Of a stretch of DNA of 64,000 nt, positions 51,000-61,406 are shown one piece after another; position 1 is the stretch's first letter, and each line of letters begins with the position of its first letter. Source of the stretch: Flavobacterium zepuense (GTDB lineage Bacteria; Bacteroidota; Bacteroidia; Flavobacteriales; Flavobacteriaceae); NCBI RefSeq assembly GCF_007097145.1, contig NZ_VJVZ01000016.1:1-64000 (forward strand), given 5' to 3'. The notes beneath the pieces were generated by a model, which was given only the letters and a program-made list of their open reading frames with translations, had not been told where the DNA came from and did no database searches. A program made the position numbers and the translations under genes.

Positions 51000-51171
51000 A
51001 ATTTAATTAACCAATTCAAAACGTGCGAACCGACTCTTATTATTATTTAGCTAGCTGTATTGCACCGGTTAAAAAAATCAAACTCTTTATTAAAATAGAT
51101 GAGAAAATATGAAGAATGTTCAAATCCTACTTCCAATAAACTTCGGAAAGTTTTTAGTGCTTTTAACAATT

Positions 51172-51179
51172 TACTTTTG
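51172..51179 (+). promoter_or_regulatory. -7 box TACTTTTG of the STAND NTPase gene
   Basis: An exact TAnnTTTG match. It predicts transcription from about 51186, which excludes the TTG at 51185 as a start codon and selects the ATG at 51206. Confidence 0.6.
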
Positions 51180-51205
51180 TAATATTGATTTATACAACCT
51201 TTCAC

Positions 51206-54200
51206 ATGATAATTAATCCTTTCAATCCTGTCTCAACAAGCGGCATTGGGTCTAAACTTGAACATTACGTACAAACGTCATACCTGGCGTCAATGGTTTT
51301 GGGAACCCCAGTTCCGTTTACTGACAATTTATTGATTAGTGAACTTTTATTTCAGGCGAAGCATGTTGGCGAGACGGATGATCTTATTGTACATTTAACT
51401 AAAAGCACCACTAATTACAAACATTACCTACAAGCTAAAAAGGGGTTTGAAATCAACAAAAATGAAACCTTCGATAAAGTTATTAAGGCCGCTTATGATG
51501 ATTTTGAAAATACAGGGTTTTCCCAAAAGCATGATAAATTTATTGTTTTTACTGACACACTGTCGAAAACTGACGCCGATGATGCATTAACGATGCTCGA
51601 ATGGGCGAGGTTCAGCAAATCGGCGACAGATTTCTCCCAAAAATTGAGCCTGAATAAAGCCAAGACCAATAAATATAATTACTTCAAAGACTCCCTTAAT
51701 ACCGCTGCCGGCAAGACACTTACTCAAGACGAAATATGGCATTTTCTGAAATGTTTTTATATTAAGACAAATGATTATTTGTCTTCGGGCAGCAAGGATG
51801 TTGATGTGCTTAAATGGTTTATCAAACCCTATATAAAGCCAGGAAACACGCCCGAGCAGGCACTTTATAAGCTTATAGACTTTATTGTAACCAGCAATCA
51901 GCATGGGGCATCGCTGAATGTAGCGGGCGTCCCGGAGGAAATAAAGGATATATTTGATTTAACCCTAACAGATAAGATAGGACCGGAACTTAAGGAACTT
52001 TTTAAGAAAAGTAATGGCTTGATAGACGCCATTGATAATACCATTGATGATTTTCACTTATCCCGCGATAACTATATAGATCAAATTAATGAAGCGATAA
52101 ATCAAAGCGGTTTCGTGGTACTAACCGGGGACGGCGGTGTAGGGAAATCAGCGATCATCAAGGAATATTTAAACATAGCTTATCATAATGGAACCGGATT
52201 TATCAGTATCAAAGCAGATATACTTGATAAATCGACGCTTGCTCAGGCAATGTCCGAAATTGGTTTGCACATTGATATGGAAACCATTATTGCACAATGG
52301 ATACATCTTCCCCGGTTAATTATCTACATTGATAGCTTTGAGAAATTATATGAAAGTAACTATTCCGAGGCTTTTATCGAACTGCTAAAGAAAATAAAGG
52401 GTAAATCAAATATTACCATTCTAGCCACCTGTAGAACCTATGCGTTTGAAACATTAAGGAAGAAATTCAAGGTCCTTTCTTCTGAAATTATCAATATCCC
52501 CGTCCACCCATTAACAAAAGAGGAATTAGAGGAAGTCGAAAAAGCAAAACCACAGCTCCAAAAACTCATTCAGAACCCTAAGCTCCACAAAGTTTTATCC
52601 TTGCCATATTATTTGGATCAGGCTTTACGCTTAACGGAAGCCTTAACTGAAACAGATAATATTTCAGAAAGTGATTTTAAAAACGCAGTATGGGAGCAGG
52701 GAGTCGAAAAGAAAGGCACCGGCCGTACCGGACATAGCAAAAAGCGAGGGCTTGTTTTTTCAAAGATAATCTTGAAAAGAGCATTCGAAAAACGATCGTT
52801 TATAGCCTGTGAAGAAGCAGACCTGGAAATTGCCGAGGAATTGTTCAACGAGGGACTATTAGTAAAACACCCCAAAAACGAAAGCTACGCGCCGAAACAC
52901 GACATTCTGGAAGACATCGTTATTGGGAAATTCTTAGATAAGGCATTCGATGAAAAAGTTAGCACAAAAGCTTTTATAGAATCCATTGACACGAATCCAG
53001 TGATGCGAAGAGGCTTACGTGCCTGGATTCAGGATGTAGTGTTGGCAAGGCCGGACGAGGGAAAGATCTTTTTAAAGGAAACTTTTGAATTATATACGGG
53101 TAATGCTTCGATCATTGACGAATTATTGGTTGGCATACTTGGCTCCGAAGATTGTTATACCTTATTAATCACCAATCAGGAATTAATACTGGCAAATGAC
53201 TTAAGGCTGTTCTACAGGTTGTTTCATTTGCTAAAGGTTGCCTATACTATGCCTTATTTTGGAGATCCGAAAAGGAATATCAAATCTATAGGGCCGGGGT
53301 GGAATGCCTTGGTTGATTTTCTAAATAGCCATTATGCTAAAAATACCGATGGATTTGACATCATCGTTTTAGACTTGTTTAAACACTGGATCTTGCAGTT
53401 CGAAATCGATGAGGAACTCCCTGGTTCAGCACAAAATATCGCTCATTTTTGTTTATCTCAATTAAAGTCATTAACGACAACGGGATCTATACTGAATATC
53501 AAAGAGGTACTGGAAGTCCTGTTTTTTGTTATACCGGCGGTGGTAGAGGAGATGCGCGAGTTCTTTCAAAAAGCTGTGGAAACAGTTAAGGCGAAAGCCA
53601 CGCCAACGGACTTTCCCATAAATTTTTATCGCAAGTTAAATGAGATGTTACTCATTGAAACCTATAAGTGCATAAAGGTTTACAAGTACTTTCCCGATGA
53701 AATAATAGTACTCGCAAAAATCGAATGGTATAGCGATAAAATGCCACGTGACTACAGCAGCGATTACCAGGAATCTAGCTTTGGGTTAACCAGCTATCTT
53801 TATAAATATTTTAATGCCAGTGCTTTTCAGACCCCACTCAGATACTTGCTGAAATATCATTTTGAAACTGCGTTGGATTTTGTAATTGAGCTGACGAACA
53901 GGGGCATGGAATTTTATGTTCGGTCTGATTATGCAAAAGATGTAGCGGAAATTCTGACAACTTTAAATGACGGTACCGTTATAAAACAATTGGGTAATGA
54001 AAGCTTATTTTCAGCATATCGCGGAAGCGGCCCCATACCAGACCTTGTACAATCCATCCTGATGGCGTTGGAAGCTGCTTTACTTGAAAAGGCAGCTCAG
54101 GGCGAAGACCTCTCGCCGTTATTTTTGCATGCGCTCAAATCTTCACATTCCGTTGTGTTAACCGGTGTATTTATATCAATAGGTATCGCTTATCCTTTTT

Positions 54201-56053
54201 CAATGGGTCGGGAAGTTGATGCGTTATTAAAAGTCAAGGCTTTTTTTAGATGGGATTTGACCAGGTATTCGACTGATTTTTCGGGCTTTAACAGTTCTGC
54301 AATCGGGAACGATCATTACTATACCACGGAACGTATTATTTCCAATCAACTTAAACAGCGAAAGGAACATCTTGAAACATTAGTCGCGAAGCTGCAACTG
54401 TACAGGTTCGCTGATATTTCGGCTATTATTGATATCCATTTGCAAGCAGCTAATCCGAAAGATCAATTGTGGAAGTTGGCATTGTTAAGGATGGATATGA
54501 GGAATACCGAGCCCGAGTTAATTGAAGAGGATGAAACTCAAAAAATAGCTTTTATTCCCAAACCGCTTCCTTCAGATATCCAAAAGATGCTTGATGAAAG
54601 TAACAAAGACCAGCATCATGATACCAACGCCATCTCCATATTCCTATATGGTGAAAAGTTATTTAAGGGAGAACTTGGTGAAACGCCTTCGGTAGATGAG
54701 TGGAGAGAAAACTATCAAAAGCTAGTAGCTATCGACTTCTCGAAAGTAGCCATGTTCAGGTCCCCCGACATCAGTTTTGCCACAGGGGGGATCAAATATT
54801 TCTCAGATGAACTATTACCTGAAGAAATGGAATTCTGTGTTAAAATCGTCTTTACCCAATATCAGCAAGGGGTAGCTAATTTGATGGAAGGAAATCGTCA
54901 AGGATTTGTCTTAGCTGAAGCCAAAAGCGTCTATAATATTCTGCCTAAATTGTTATCTCCTGAATTCAAAGATTTTGTTGACCAGCAACAGATAAAAGAA
55001 GGCATTCTTGATCTGTTGTTATTGGGGCATCATGATCAAAAGACGGAATTGATTGCAGGAATAAAAAACTGGCTCTGGGAATTAGACCATGAATTTGCTA
55101 TAAAGTGCTTTCAGACGTGTCTTAAAAATTCGATAAGTGAAAGTGTTTCCAATCAATTGCATCAGATCGATCCGCCGCCGGCTGATCGTGTTAAAATTAT
55201 GGAACAGCTTATCGATGATATTATCAATCTGCCAGACATTACACCGGATAAATTATCAATATTGGCTGTTAACAAATATAAGCTCATTGAAGCGCTTGAA
55301 CTTTTGCCATTTGACATTCTTGCCGGTGAATATTATTCGTTTCTTGAAACTGTTATTCTTCAGTTATCATATATTAAAGACTTAGAGGATTACGACGAGC
55401 ACGAATTTGTGAGCAAATTGGAGTTGCTGATCAGTTACTTTTTGCTTTCCGGCACGAATGAAAACACATCCAAAACGGTATATCTATTATTGCTAATAAC
55501 CTCAAAAACTCATTTTAAATTTATCGTAAAAATCTTCGACTGGGTAATTGCAATAGGCCATGATCGAAATTATTCTGAGACATTATGGGATCATTTATTT
55601 ACAATTTGGTATATTATCACTTCAAAAGAGCCTAAAATTGGCTTTATCCAAATCGTATTATTAAATTCGCTTAAGTACCTGGAAACTGCCAACAAGTTAC
55701 CGATCGTTGGTAGCAACCGGGTACTGCATGAAACTATTATCTCCAATACGGGTATGGCCGATAGCAATATTATTTCAAGTGTTTTTAAATTGTTATCAGG
55801 AATTGGCAGCACTTATCAGCCCGATAGTCTGAAATGGTTAATGGCAAGTATCCCGACTTATGATAACTATATAGCTATTCTTAATGTTCAGACCATATCT
55901 TACGTTGAAAAATATATTATTCAACTTTATGAAAATCACATAGGACATATAAAAATCAACAAGGATTTGCTCAATTATTATATTATGCTTTTAAATGTAT
56001 TAGTTGCATTTGGGTCGCGAGAAGCTTTCAGAATCCGTGATATAATTATATAG
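51206..56053 (+). CDS. Avs-like STAND NTPase with N-terminal nuclease-like domain
   Basis: 1615 aa from ATG 51206. The N-terminus (about 1-230) looks like a PD-(D/E)xK/Cap4-type nuclease, with 'ETDDLIV' (D58-D59) and 'YLQAKKG' (Q76-K78). The P-loop 'GDGGVGKS' lies at 308-315 and Walker B 'LIIYIDSFEK' near 376. A winged-helix-like 'EEADLEIAEELFNEGLLVKHP' follows, then a ~1000-residue helical sensor region. This layout (effector, STAND ATPase, long C-terminal sensor) is that of Avs-type antiviral proteins, which recognise phage proteins and activate a nuclease. The sensor target is unknown. Single gene with its own promoter. Confidence 0.75.
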   Translation: MIINPFNPVSTSGIGSKLEHYVQTSYLASMVLGTPVPFTDNLLISELLFQAKHVGETDDLIVHLTKSTTNYKHYLQAKKGFEINKNETFDKVIKAAYDDFENTGFSQKHDKFIVFTDTLSKTDADDALTMLEWARFSKSATDFSQKLSLNKAKTNKYNYFKDSLNTAAGKTLTQDEIWHFLKCFYIKTNDYLSSGSKDVDVLKWFIKPYIKPGNTPEQALYKLIDFIVTSNQHGASLNVAGVPEEIKDIFDLTLTDKIGPELKELFKKSNGLIDAIDNTIDDFHLSRDNYIDQINEAINQSGFVVLTGDGGVGKSAIIKEYLNIAYHNGTGFISIKADILDKSTLAQAMSEIGLHIDMETIIAQWIHLPRLIIYIDSFEKLYESNYSEAFIELLKKIKGKSNITILATCRTYAFETLRKKFKVLSSEIINIPVHPLTKEELEEVEKAKPQLQKLIQNPKLHKVLSLPYYLDQALRLTEALTETDNISESDFKNAVWEQGVEKKGTGRTGHSKKRGLVFSKIILKRAFEKRSFIACEEADLEIAEELFNEGLLVKHPKNESYAPKHDILEDIVIGKFLDKAFDEKVSTKAFIESIDTNPVMRRGLRAWIQDVVLARPDEGKIFLKETFELYTGNASIIDELLVGILGSEDCYTLLITNQELILANDLRLFYRLFHLLKVAYTMPYFGDPKRNIKSIGPGWNALVDFLNSHYAKNTDGFDIIVLDLFKHWILQFEIDEELPGSAQNIAHFCLSQLKSLTTTGSILNIKEVLEVLFFVIPAVVEEMREFFQKAVETVKAKATPTDFPINFYRKLNEMLLIETYKCIKVYKYFPDEIIVLAKIEWYSDKMPRDYSSDYQESSFGLTSYLYKYFNASAFQTPLRYLLKYHFETALDFVIELTNRGMEFYVRSDYAKDVAEILTTLNDGTVIKQLGNESLFSAYRGSGPIPDLVQSILMALEAALLEKAAQGEDLSPLFLHALKSSHSVVLTGVFISIGIAYPFSMGREVDALLKVKAFFRWDLTRYSTDFSGFNSSAIGNDHYYTTERIISNQLKQRKEHLETLVAKLQLYRFADISAIIDIHLQAANPKDQLWKLALLRMDMRNTEPELIEEDETQKIAFIPKPLPSDIQKMLDESNKDQHHDTNAISIFLYGEKLFKGELGETPSVDEWRENYQKLVAIDFSKVAMFRSPDISFATGGIKYFSDELLPEEMEFCVKIVFTQYQQGVANLMEGNRQGFVLAEAKSVYNILPKLLSPEFKDFVDQQQIKEGILDLLLLGHHDQKTELIAGIKNWLWELDHEFAIKCFQTCLKNSISESVSNQLHQIDPPPADRVKIMEQLIDDIINLPDITPDKLSILAVNKYKLIEALELLPFDILAGEYYSFLETVILQLSYIKDLEDYDEHEFVSKLELLISYFLLSGTNENTSKTVYLLLLITSKTHFKFIVKIFDWVIAIGHDRNYSETLWDHLFTIWYIITSKEPKIGFIQIVLLNSLKYLETANKLPIVGSNRVLHETIISNTGMADSNIISSVFKLLSGIGSTYQPDSLKWLMASIPTYDNYIAILNVQTISYVEKYIIQLYENHIGHIKINKDLLNYYIMLLNVLVAFGSREAFRIRDIII

Positions 56054-56262
56054 GATTATGGTACAGTAAGGCATAAATAAGTAACTTCATTGTTTAAAAG
56101 TATAAACATCATGTAGTAATTTCCGCATTTTCCAATGTTGTCTAACTTTTGAGAACTGGTTAGCGGATTTGAGCATGTCGCATGTCACTCGTCCCTTGTA
56201 AATTAAAATCATCGTGGAATTAAACAACAGCAATATTATTTTTGCCTTTCTCTTTCTCCACG
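56054..56262. other. Short intergenic gap between convergent genes
   Basis: 209 AT-rich bases after the STAND gene stop and before the minus-strand T5orf172 gene stop. I see no strong hairpin, repeat or reading frame. Confidence 0.4.
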
Positions 56263-57042
56263 TTAGACTGAGTCCATAAATTTTTCAATTTCTATTAGGT
56301 CTGCTAAAGAAAGCCTAAACCACTCGCCCCGGATACGCTTATCCTTAAAGATAATATGTAGTTTCTTTTCTATATTTTGTTCGCAACACCACATTGCGAT
56401 ACGATGAACACTTGGTTCTTTTGAATGAAGCGTTCGTTCTCTATAAACTGGATTATTACTTCTGCCAATCTTAATAAGTCCAGTATCATTATTAACCATC
56501 AGATAAACATGTTCCTTTCCCTTTTCAATAGGTTTATTAGCGATTTTGTTAAAAAAATCAACATAAAACTCTTTTTGATTAATGAAATCAATTTTAACTA
56601 TACCTCTGGGCGACGGACTTACCATTACAGCACTCTGCCCCTTGAACTGCCTTAATTCTAAGCTAGTGACAGTAAATATTCCCCGCTTTTCTAAAAAACC
56701 TCTAAGTTTATTTTGAAAAGTATTAAAGGCGATTAACGCGTTTACTTCCTTATAGTCATCGGCAAGCAATACACAGAACCGTAACAATAGTTGATAATAC
56801 TGAGGGTCCCTTACCTGCAACTGAATGATGTCACCTTTCAATAGGCCTTTTCCATTAATGTAAAACATTTCAACTGATAAACCATGGCGATCATCAAAAA
56901 AACGTACACCATAACAATGGTGCTCAATTCCGATTAACACATTATTTATCGGCCCATTGTCTTCCTTATCGAATTTCAGAATATCTTCCTTTTTAAGGGT
57001 AAAACAAGATGCATGAAACTTGTCCTCTATAGTTATATCCAT
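56263..57042 (-). CDS. T5orf172/GIY-YIG-type protein
   Basis: 259 aa. The C-terminal part (about 178-250) reads 'VYLMVNNDTGLIKIGRSNNPVYRERTLHSKEPSVHRIAMWCCEQNIEKKLHIIFKDKRIRGEWFRLS', matching the T5orf172/MUG113 branch of the GIY-YIG nuclease superfamily. The N-terminal 170 residues are a separate beta-rich domain of unknown type. Such proteins occur in phages and mobile or defence loci. It stands alone between the Avs-like gene and the ABC-3C operon and could contribute nuclease activity to defence or be a phage remnant. Confidence 0.7.
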   Translation of the reverse strand: MDITIEDKFHASCFTLKKEDILKFDKEDNGPINNVLIGIEHHCYGVRFFDDRHGLSVEMFYINGKGLLKGDIIQLQVRDPQYYQLLLRFCVLLADDYKEVNALIAFNTFQNKLRGFLEKRGIFTVTSLELRQFKGQSAVMVSPSPRGIVKIDFINQKEFYVDFFNKIANKPIEKGKEHVYLMVNNDTGLIKIGRSNNPVYRERTLHSKEPSVHRIAMWCCEQNIEKKLHIIFKDKRIRGEWFRLSLADLIEIEKFMDSV

Positions 57043-57133
57043 ATCTCCCTAATTATATTTGATGGGCAGTTTATGAGCGAAAACTCCTGTTGTTTCAAAA
57101 TAGTGCTACCTGTTATCAGGTATTTCACTAGTA

Positions 57134-59476
57134 TCATTCGCCATAGAAAATTCTTTGAACCTTGATAGTATTACAATTGAAATGGAACTTTTGAAATTTA
57201 TAAGAAAGGTAGCTTGCTATATCATCTTCATGTGTAGACATTATTATTTGATAATCAGAAAAGTCATGTCTCATAAGTTCAATGAAGGAATGGATGTTAA
57301 TATCATCCAACGTTTGAACTGGGTCATCAATGGCTAAAAATTTAAAGTGGTTGGCTGTTTCATATACTTTGTTTAAAGCAAGGCAAAACGCAATTGAGAC
57401 TACAGCTAGTTGTCCGGAACTTAGATGATGTATGATATCATGATCCGATTCATCATCAGTTAAGAACTTTATGCGGCTGGTATTTTCCTGCATGTCAATG
57501 AAAATTCCAAGGCCTTGTTGATAATTTTGAAGGATCTTGCCAGAATATAAGTAGAATGGGATTTTAATTTTTTCTATCATTTCCATCTTATATCGTTTTA
57601 TAGACAGGGAAAGTGATGATTTAATCCTTGAAGTTTTGACTTCTAACTCTTTGAACTTCACTAAGCGTTCAGCTAAGATGTTTAGTGAATAAAGTCGGGC
57701 TTCATTGTATTTATACTCAACATATAGTTGTTTGTTTTTGACCTCTGCTAATGATATTAGTGAGTTGACATCTTCTACAAAAACATCCTTAAAAATCTCC
57801 TTATGAATTAGTTTATTTTGATCTGGTACGATCTTCGCCAGTGCGCCCATCAGTGCTGCTTTCAATTTCTCTAATAACTCGCGAAAAATGTTTATACTAA
57901 CGGGCTTAGTTATAATAAACTCATCAAAGTTTAATTTACCTTGGGTAAGAATTGCTTGAAATCGCCTAATTCTGTCTGTAAATCCCCTATATTCAAGCAA
58001 TAGAGTATAGAAGTCCTTATCCAGATGATTTTCTTCTGCATTAAGGAAAGCAGTAATTCGTTCTTCGACCGGTAATCGGAAATTCGTTGTTATATCCTGC
58101 TTACTTGTCTCAAAATTTATAAGCTGTTCACGGTTAAAGCTTAATAATGCCTGTGTCTTAGCATGAACAGCAACTTCTAATGTTTCGAAACTGCTAAAAC
58201 TCGTATTACATAATGGGCAATTATCTGCATCGTGAAACTCCGCAGGTAGCTCTCTACTTTTAGATAAAGTGGAGTTCCGTGCTTGATTGAGATCGCTTAT
58301 AATACGGCCAATTTCGCCAATATTTCTTTCCTGCGTGGCGCTATCTGCAATCGAGGCCCTATATGAATCAATAAATTCTTGGCTAAAATTCAATTGTTTC
58401 AAGACATCGACTTCAAACTGGTTATGTTGAAGACTTTCAATATGATTATTATAAAGACTTATCTTAGCTGATAACTCCTGTAACACTTCAAAACTCTTGC
58501 CCTGATTAAGACTTTGTAAAAGGAAAGCGGTGAGAATCTGGTCGTTATCGATAGCATAAACTACTGCTTCCCTCAATTTATCGAGTTGATATTCTTCCGG
58601 GTCAAATGCTGCAATAAACTCCTCTAAGATTAATAGTTCCTTTTGGTAAGCGTTATATACTTCGGGTAAATTGTCGCTGGATATATCTTTAAATGGCTGT
58701 TCAACATCATAGACTAATTCCTTACTGGGGATTAACCTAAGATACACCTGAGTTTCTCCCGAATTTGCGCTCTCACCTAACAAAGAGATTTTTTCACTTA
58801 AGCCATCCTGAATTGATTTTAGCTCACGACAAATTTTAGTCAACCTTTCCAGTTCTTTAGCCTCTTCCTGTGTCTGAAATAAAAAGTCAAGTTCGGCTTT
58901 CTTCTCTTCTTCATCCTTTTTAAGAAAATAAATATTTTCTTCTTGCTGTAAGTAATTAAAGAGAGGATAAAGATTTGCCTGGCTGTAGGACTGATCGTCA
59001 AAAAAAAGTTTGTCAATTTGTAGCTGCGAAATTTTTTCAGTTACTGAAGTGTTTAATTCGCTTTCAAAAAGACTATCATCTGTAGAATAATAGGTATCCA
59101 GGATTCCCCAAGCATCCGGCCTGAAGCTTTTAGAATTTCCTATCTTCCCATTATGGTCTTTGTCAAGAAATTTTATAATTGTATGCAAAGAGCCATTATC
59201 AGAATCTTCAAAAAGCAATTTTAAAACAACGTTTTTACCCGCCGTATTTTGATAAAACGGTTTTCTGTAGTTTTGCGTGTTTTTTTGGACATTGCTAAAC
59301 TGCATAGTCCTTTCTAACTTTCCACTTAAACACAATTCGATTGCGTCAAAAACTGTTGTTTTGCCGAACCCATTCGGACCGTTAAGAATTGAAAGATCAC
59401 TTGAATTAAAGTTAATAATCCTGGTGCTCGATATACCCTTAAAGTTCTCAATATAAACTTTTTTTAATTTAAGCAT
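57134..59476 (-). CDS. Rad50/SbcC-like ABC ATPase of an ABC-3C system
   Basis: 780 aa. P-loop 'NGPNGFGKTT' at 32-41, a zinc-hook-like 'NCPLCNTSF' near residue 426 between two coiled-coil stretches, the ABC signature 'LSSGQLAVVSIAFCLALN', Walker B 'FLAIDDPVQTLDD' and the H-loop 'IIMSTHEDDI'. Shorter than Rad50, it fits the ATPase subunit of ABC-three-component conflict systems. Its start overlaps the middle-component gene by 8 bases, so the three minus-strand genes form one operon. It would sense or hold DNA and gate the nuclease subunit. Confidence 0.82.
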   Translation of the reverse strand: MLKLKKVYIENFKGISSTRIINFNSSDLSILNGPNGFGKTTVFDAIELCLSGKLERTMQFSNVQKNTQNYRKPFYQNTAGKNVVLKLLFEDSDNGSLHTIIKFLDKDHNGKIGNSKSFRPDAWGILDTYYSTDDSLFESELNTSVTEKISQLQIDKLFFDDQSYSQANLYPLFNYLQQEENIYFLKKDEEEKKAELDFLFQTQEEAKELERLTKICRELKSIQDGLSEKISLLGESANSGETQVYLRLIPSKELVYDVEQPFKDISSDNLPEVYNAYQKELLILEEFIAAFDPEEYQLDKLREAVVYAIDNDQILTAFLLQSLNQGKSFEVLQELSAKISLYNNHIESLQHNQFEVDVLKQLNFSQEFIDSYRASIADSATQERNIGEIGRIISDLNQARNSTLSKSRELPAEFHDADNCPLCNTSFSSFETLEVAVHAKTQALLSFNREQLINFETSKQDITTNFRLPVEERITAFLNAEENHLDKDFYTLLLEYRGFTDRIRRFQAILTQGKLNFDEFIITKPVSINIFRELLEKLKAALMGALAKIVPDQNKLIHKEIFKDVFVEDVNSLISLAEVKNKQLYVEYKYNEARLYSLNILAERLVKFKELEVKTSRIKSSLSLSIKRYKMEMIEKIKIPFYLYSGKILQNYQQGLGIFIDMQENTSRIKFLTDDESDHDIIHHLSSGQLAVVSIAFCLALNKVYETANHFKFLAIDDPVQTLDDINIHSFIELMRHDFSDYQIIMSTHEDDIASYLSYKFQKFHFNCNTIKVQRIFYGE

Positions 59477-60197
59477 TTGCTCCGAATTTTATAATGAAAC
59501 TCCTAAGTAGGTCATCGCTTCCGGAAGAGTCTAATGCTTGAGCTGATATAACTTTCCAACCTTCTTCATTGTCTAACTCTTCAAAGGTTCTAAGATTTTC
59601 CCTGAACATCATTTCATCTTCAGTAAGTTGCTCTTTCATTAATTCATAGATGCTTCGGTAATTTATTTGGCTTTGTTGGCTTATAAGTAAAAAAGGTAGT
59701 TTAATGAACATTTGTATTGCTAAAAAATAGATTTCATCCTTGTAAATATCACTTTTATAACTTTTAAATCGCCCTTCTTCTAGGAGCAAACGGTTCAGTT
59801 GCACAACAATGGGTTCAGAATCATTAGGAATAAAAATTCCAGTGTCTGTGTATATTATCGTATACTTTCTAAACCAGTAATCATTTTCTTCAATTGCTAA
59901 AATTTCATTTTTAATAGCTTGAAGATCAGTGTCAATTTTTGAAACCTTTATACAGAGTACTAGTGAGGTATTCTTTTCAACATCGCCTTTTTCCTTCCTG
60001 TTTTCTTCAAAAAGTGCAAACATAGTTTGTCCTGATTGGCTTTCAAGATATCCTTTTAAGTCCCGTCCTTCTATAAAGTCAACTAAGTAGTACTCAATTT
60101 TATCTTCTTGCTCTTTCTCAAAAAAATAAGCATGATCTTTACTCTGTGGGGTTTTAAATCCTTGCTCGGCAAAGGTTTTTATAATGAGGTCCCTCAT
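59469..60197 (-). CDS. ABC-3C middle component (probable)
   Basis: 242 aa, soluble, with no recognised catalytic motif. N-terminus 'MRDLIIKTFAEQGFKTPQSKDHAYFFEKEQEDKIEYYLVDFIEG' has an alpha/beta pattern, and 'KTSLVLCIKV'-like strands follow ('NTSLVLCIKVSKIDTDLQAIKNEILAIEENDYWFRKYTIIYT'). Its identity as a middle component is inferred from size and position: it lies between the nuclease-like gene (2 bases away) and the ATPase (8-base overlap), exactly as in ABC-3C operons. Confidence 0.65.
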   Translation of the reverse strand: MRDLIIKTFAEQGFKTPQSKDHAYFFEKEQEDKIEYYLVDFIEGRDLKGYLESQSGQTMFALFEENRKEKGDVEKNTSLVLCIKVSKIDTDLQAIKNEILAIEENDYWFRKYTIIYTDTGIFIPNDSEPIVVQLNRLLLEEGRFKSYKSDIYKDEIYFLAIQMFIKLPFLLISQQSQINYRSIYELMKEQLTEDEMMFRENLRTFEELDNEEGWKVISAQALDSSGSDDLLRSFIIKFGANA

Positions 60198-60199
60198 AA

Positions 60200-61396
60200 T
60201 TAGTTGTTAAGAATGTTTACTGCATTCGCTAGCGAAATAAATTCCATATCTTTTTTGCTAATCAATTTATTTGGTCTTTTAGAAATTATTTTACTTGCAC
60301 AATCTATCAGCCGTCCATCATAATTTTGATTGATTATATAATCGTTTTCATATCCTGAATAATTTACAGCGTCATTATCAAGTATCCTGCTGGCATACAA
60401 TTGCATCATATAGGGTACAGCTTCTATAGATGTAATCAGATACCCACAATTTTTGAAATAGCTCATAATTGCACGAGCATCCATTTTGTATTGACTTGCC
60501 GTAACAAGTACAAGTGTCTGCAAAAAAGTCCCGAAAAAGCTTGTTGCAACAAAAAAATCGTCTGTTGATACGCAGTGTTCGAACACCTTATTTTCGGTTG
60601 TATGGGGATTGATGTTGTATAGGAATTGCACAAACAATTTATCATCTAAAGCATAAATCGCTTCTATTGCAATCTTAACATTTTGTTCATGCACAGGAGT
60701 TAGTTGAATCTGATTAATATCTTGATGTTCAAGAAATAAAAGATATTCGCCGTATAGTTTTTTTCTTATATCCCATAGCTTGCTTTTATATTTAGTAGGT
60801 GCAGTAACTACAATATTATCTACTTCCCTTAGGCTAAAACGTATATTGTATGTTTGAGCATTTTGATTTTGATGTTCAACCCTAATTTTTTCATCTAAGG
60901 TCGCGAGAAATTCCTCATAAACATTTTTTCTCCATCCACCATTGTCGCTTTGCTGATGCCCTAAATTTTGTAGAAGGGTGATTATTTCTGCATCAATGTA
61001 ACCGTATATATCATCAAGAGAACAATAATTGGTCCCTGCCGCGTAAGGATATCGTACGACTGAGCTAGGATTTTGGGCGACGGTTAAATTTGCCCAGTTT
61101 GTAATGTTACAGATTGTATGCAAGTAATTGAATCCTGCACAGCCCTCAAAATCTTCCAAAGCCTCCGTGTACTTGCCTATTGTAGAAGAATCTCTGTATG
61201 CTTTTACCTGATGTACTTCGAGAATATTGTTATTATGGGCTAATTTGACATCTTCCTGCGTCTCATATTCCAGGAAATATTCGTCTAAATTAGCTCCAGT
61301 TCCACTTAATGCGTTAATCTTTCTAAGTGCTATTAGTAACCCTATCTTCCCTTGGTGAGCATAGCCGCTCCAACTCGATGTTGCATTTCTAGACAT
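60200..61396 (-). CDS. ABC-3C effector with N-terminal nuclease-like domain
   Basis: 398 aa. The N-terminus has 'SSWSGYAHQGKIGLLIALRK' (residues 7-26), then 'YFLEYETQEDVKL' (E43, E45, D49) and 'ILEVHQVKAY' (Q63, K65). This is the acidic-acidic-QxK pattern of restriction-endonuclease-fold (Cap4-like) effectors known from ABC-3C systems. The C-terminal 250 residues are the ABC-3C-specific C-terminal domain by position. It would cleave DNA when the ATPase complex is triggered. First gene of the operon; a palindromic operator candidate lies just upstream. Confidence 0.78.
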   Translation of the reverse strand: MSRNATSSWSGYAHQGKIGLLIALRKINALSGTGANLDEYFLEYETQEDVKLAHNNNILEVHQVKAYRDSSTIGKYTEALEDFEGCAGFNYLHTICNITNWANLTVAQNPSSVVRYPYAAGTNYCSLDDIYGYIDAEIITLLQNLGHQQSDNGGWRKNVYEEFLATLDEKIRVEHQNQNAQTYNIRFSLREVDNIVVTAPTKYKSKLWDIRKKLYGEYLLFLEHQDINQIQLTPVHEQNVKIAIEAIYALDDKLFVQFLYNINPHTTENKVFEHCVSTDDFFVATSFFGTFLQTLVLVTASQYKMDARAIMSYFKNCGYLITSIEAVPYMMQLYASRILDNDAVNYSGYENDYIINQNYDGRLIDCASKIISKRPNKLISKKDMEFISLANAVNILNN

Positions 61397-61406
61397 AGTA
61401 CATTTA

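Noticed and set aside
51185..51205. TTG start for the STAND NTPase giving seven extra residues
   Set aside because: The -7 box at 51172-51179 predicts transcription starting at about this codon; the ATG at 51206 is the better start.
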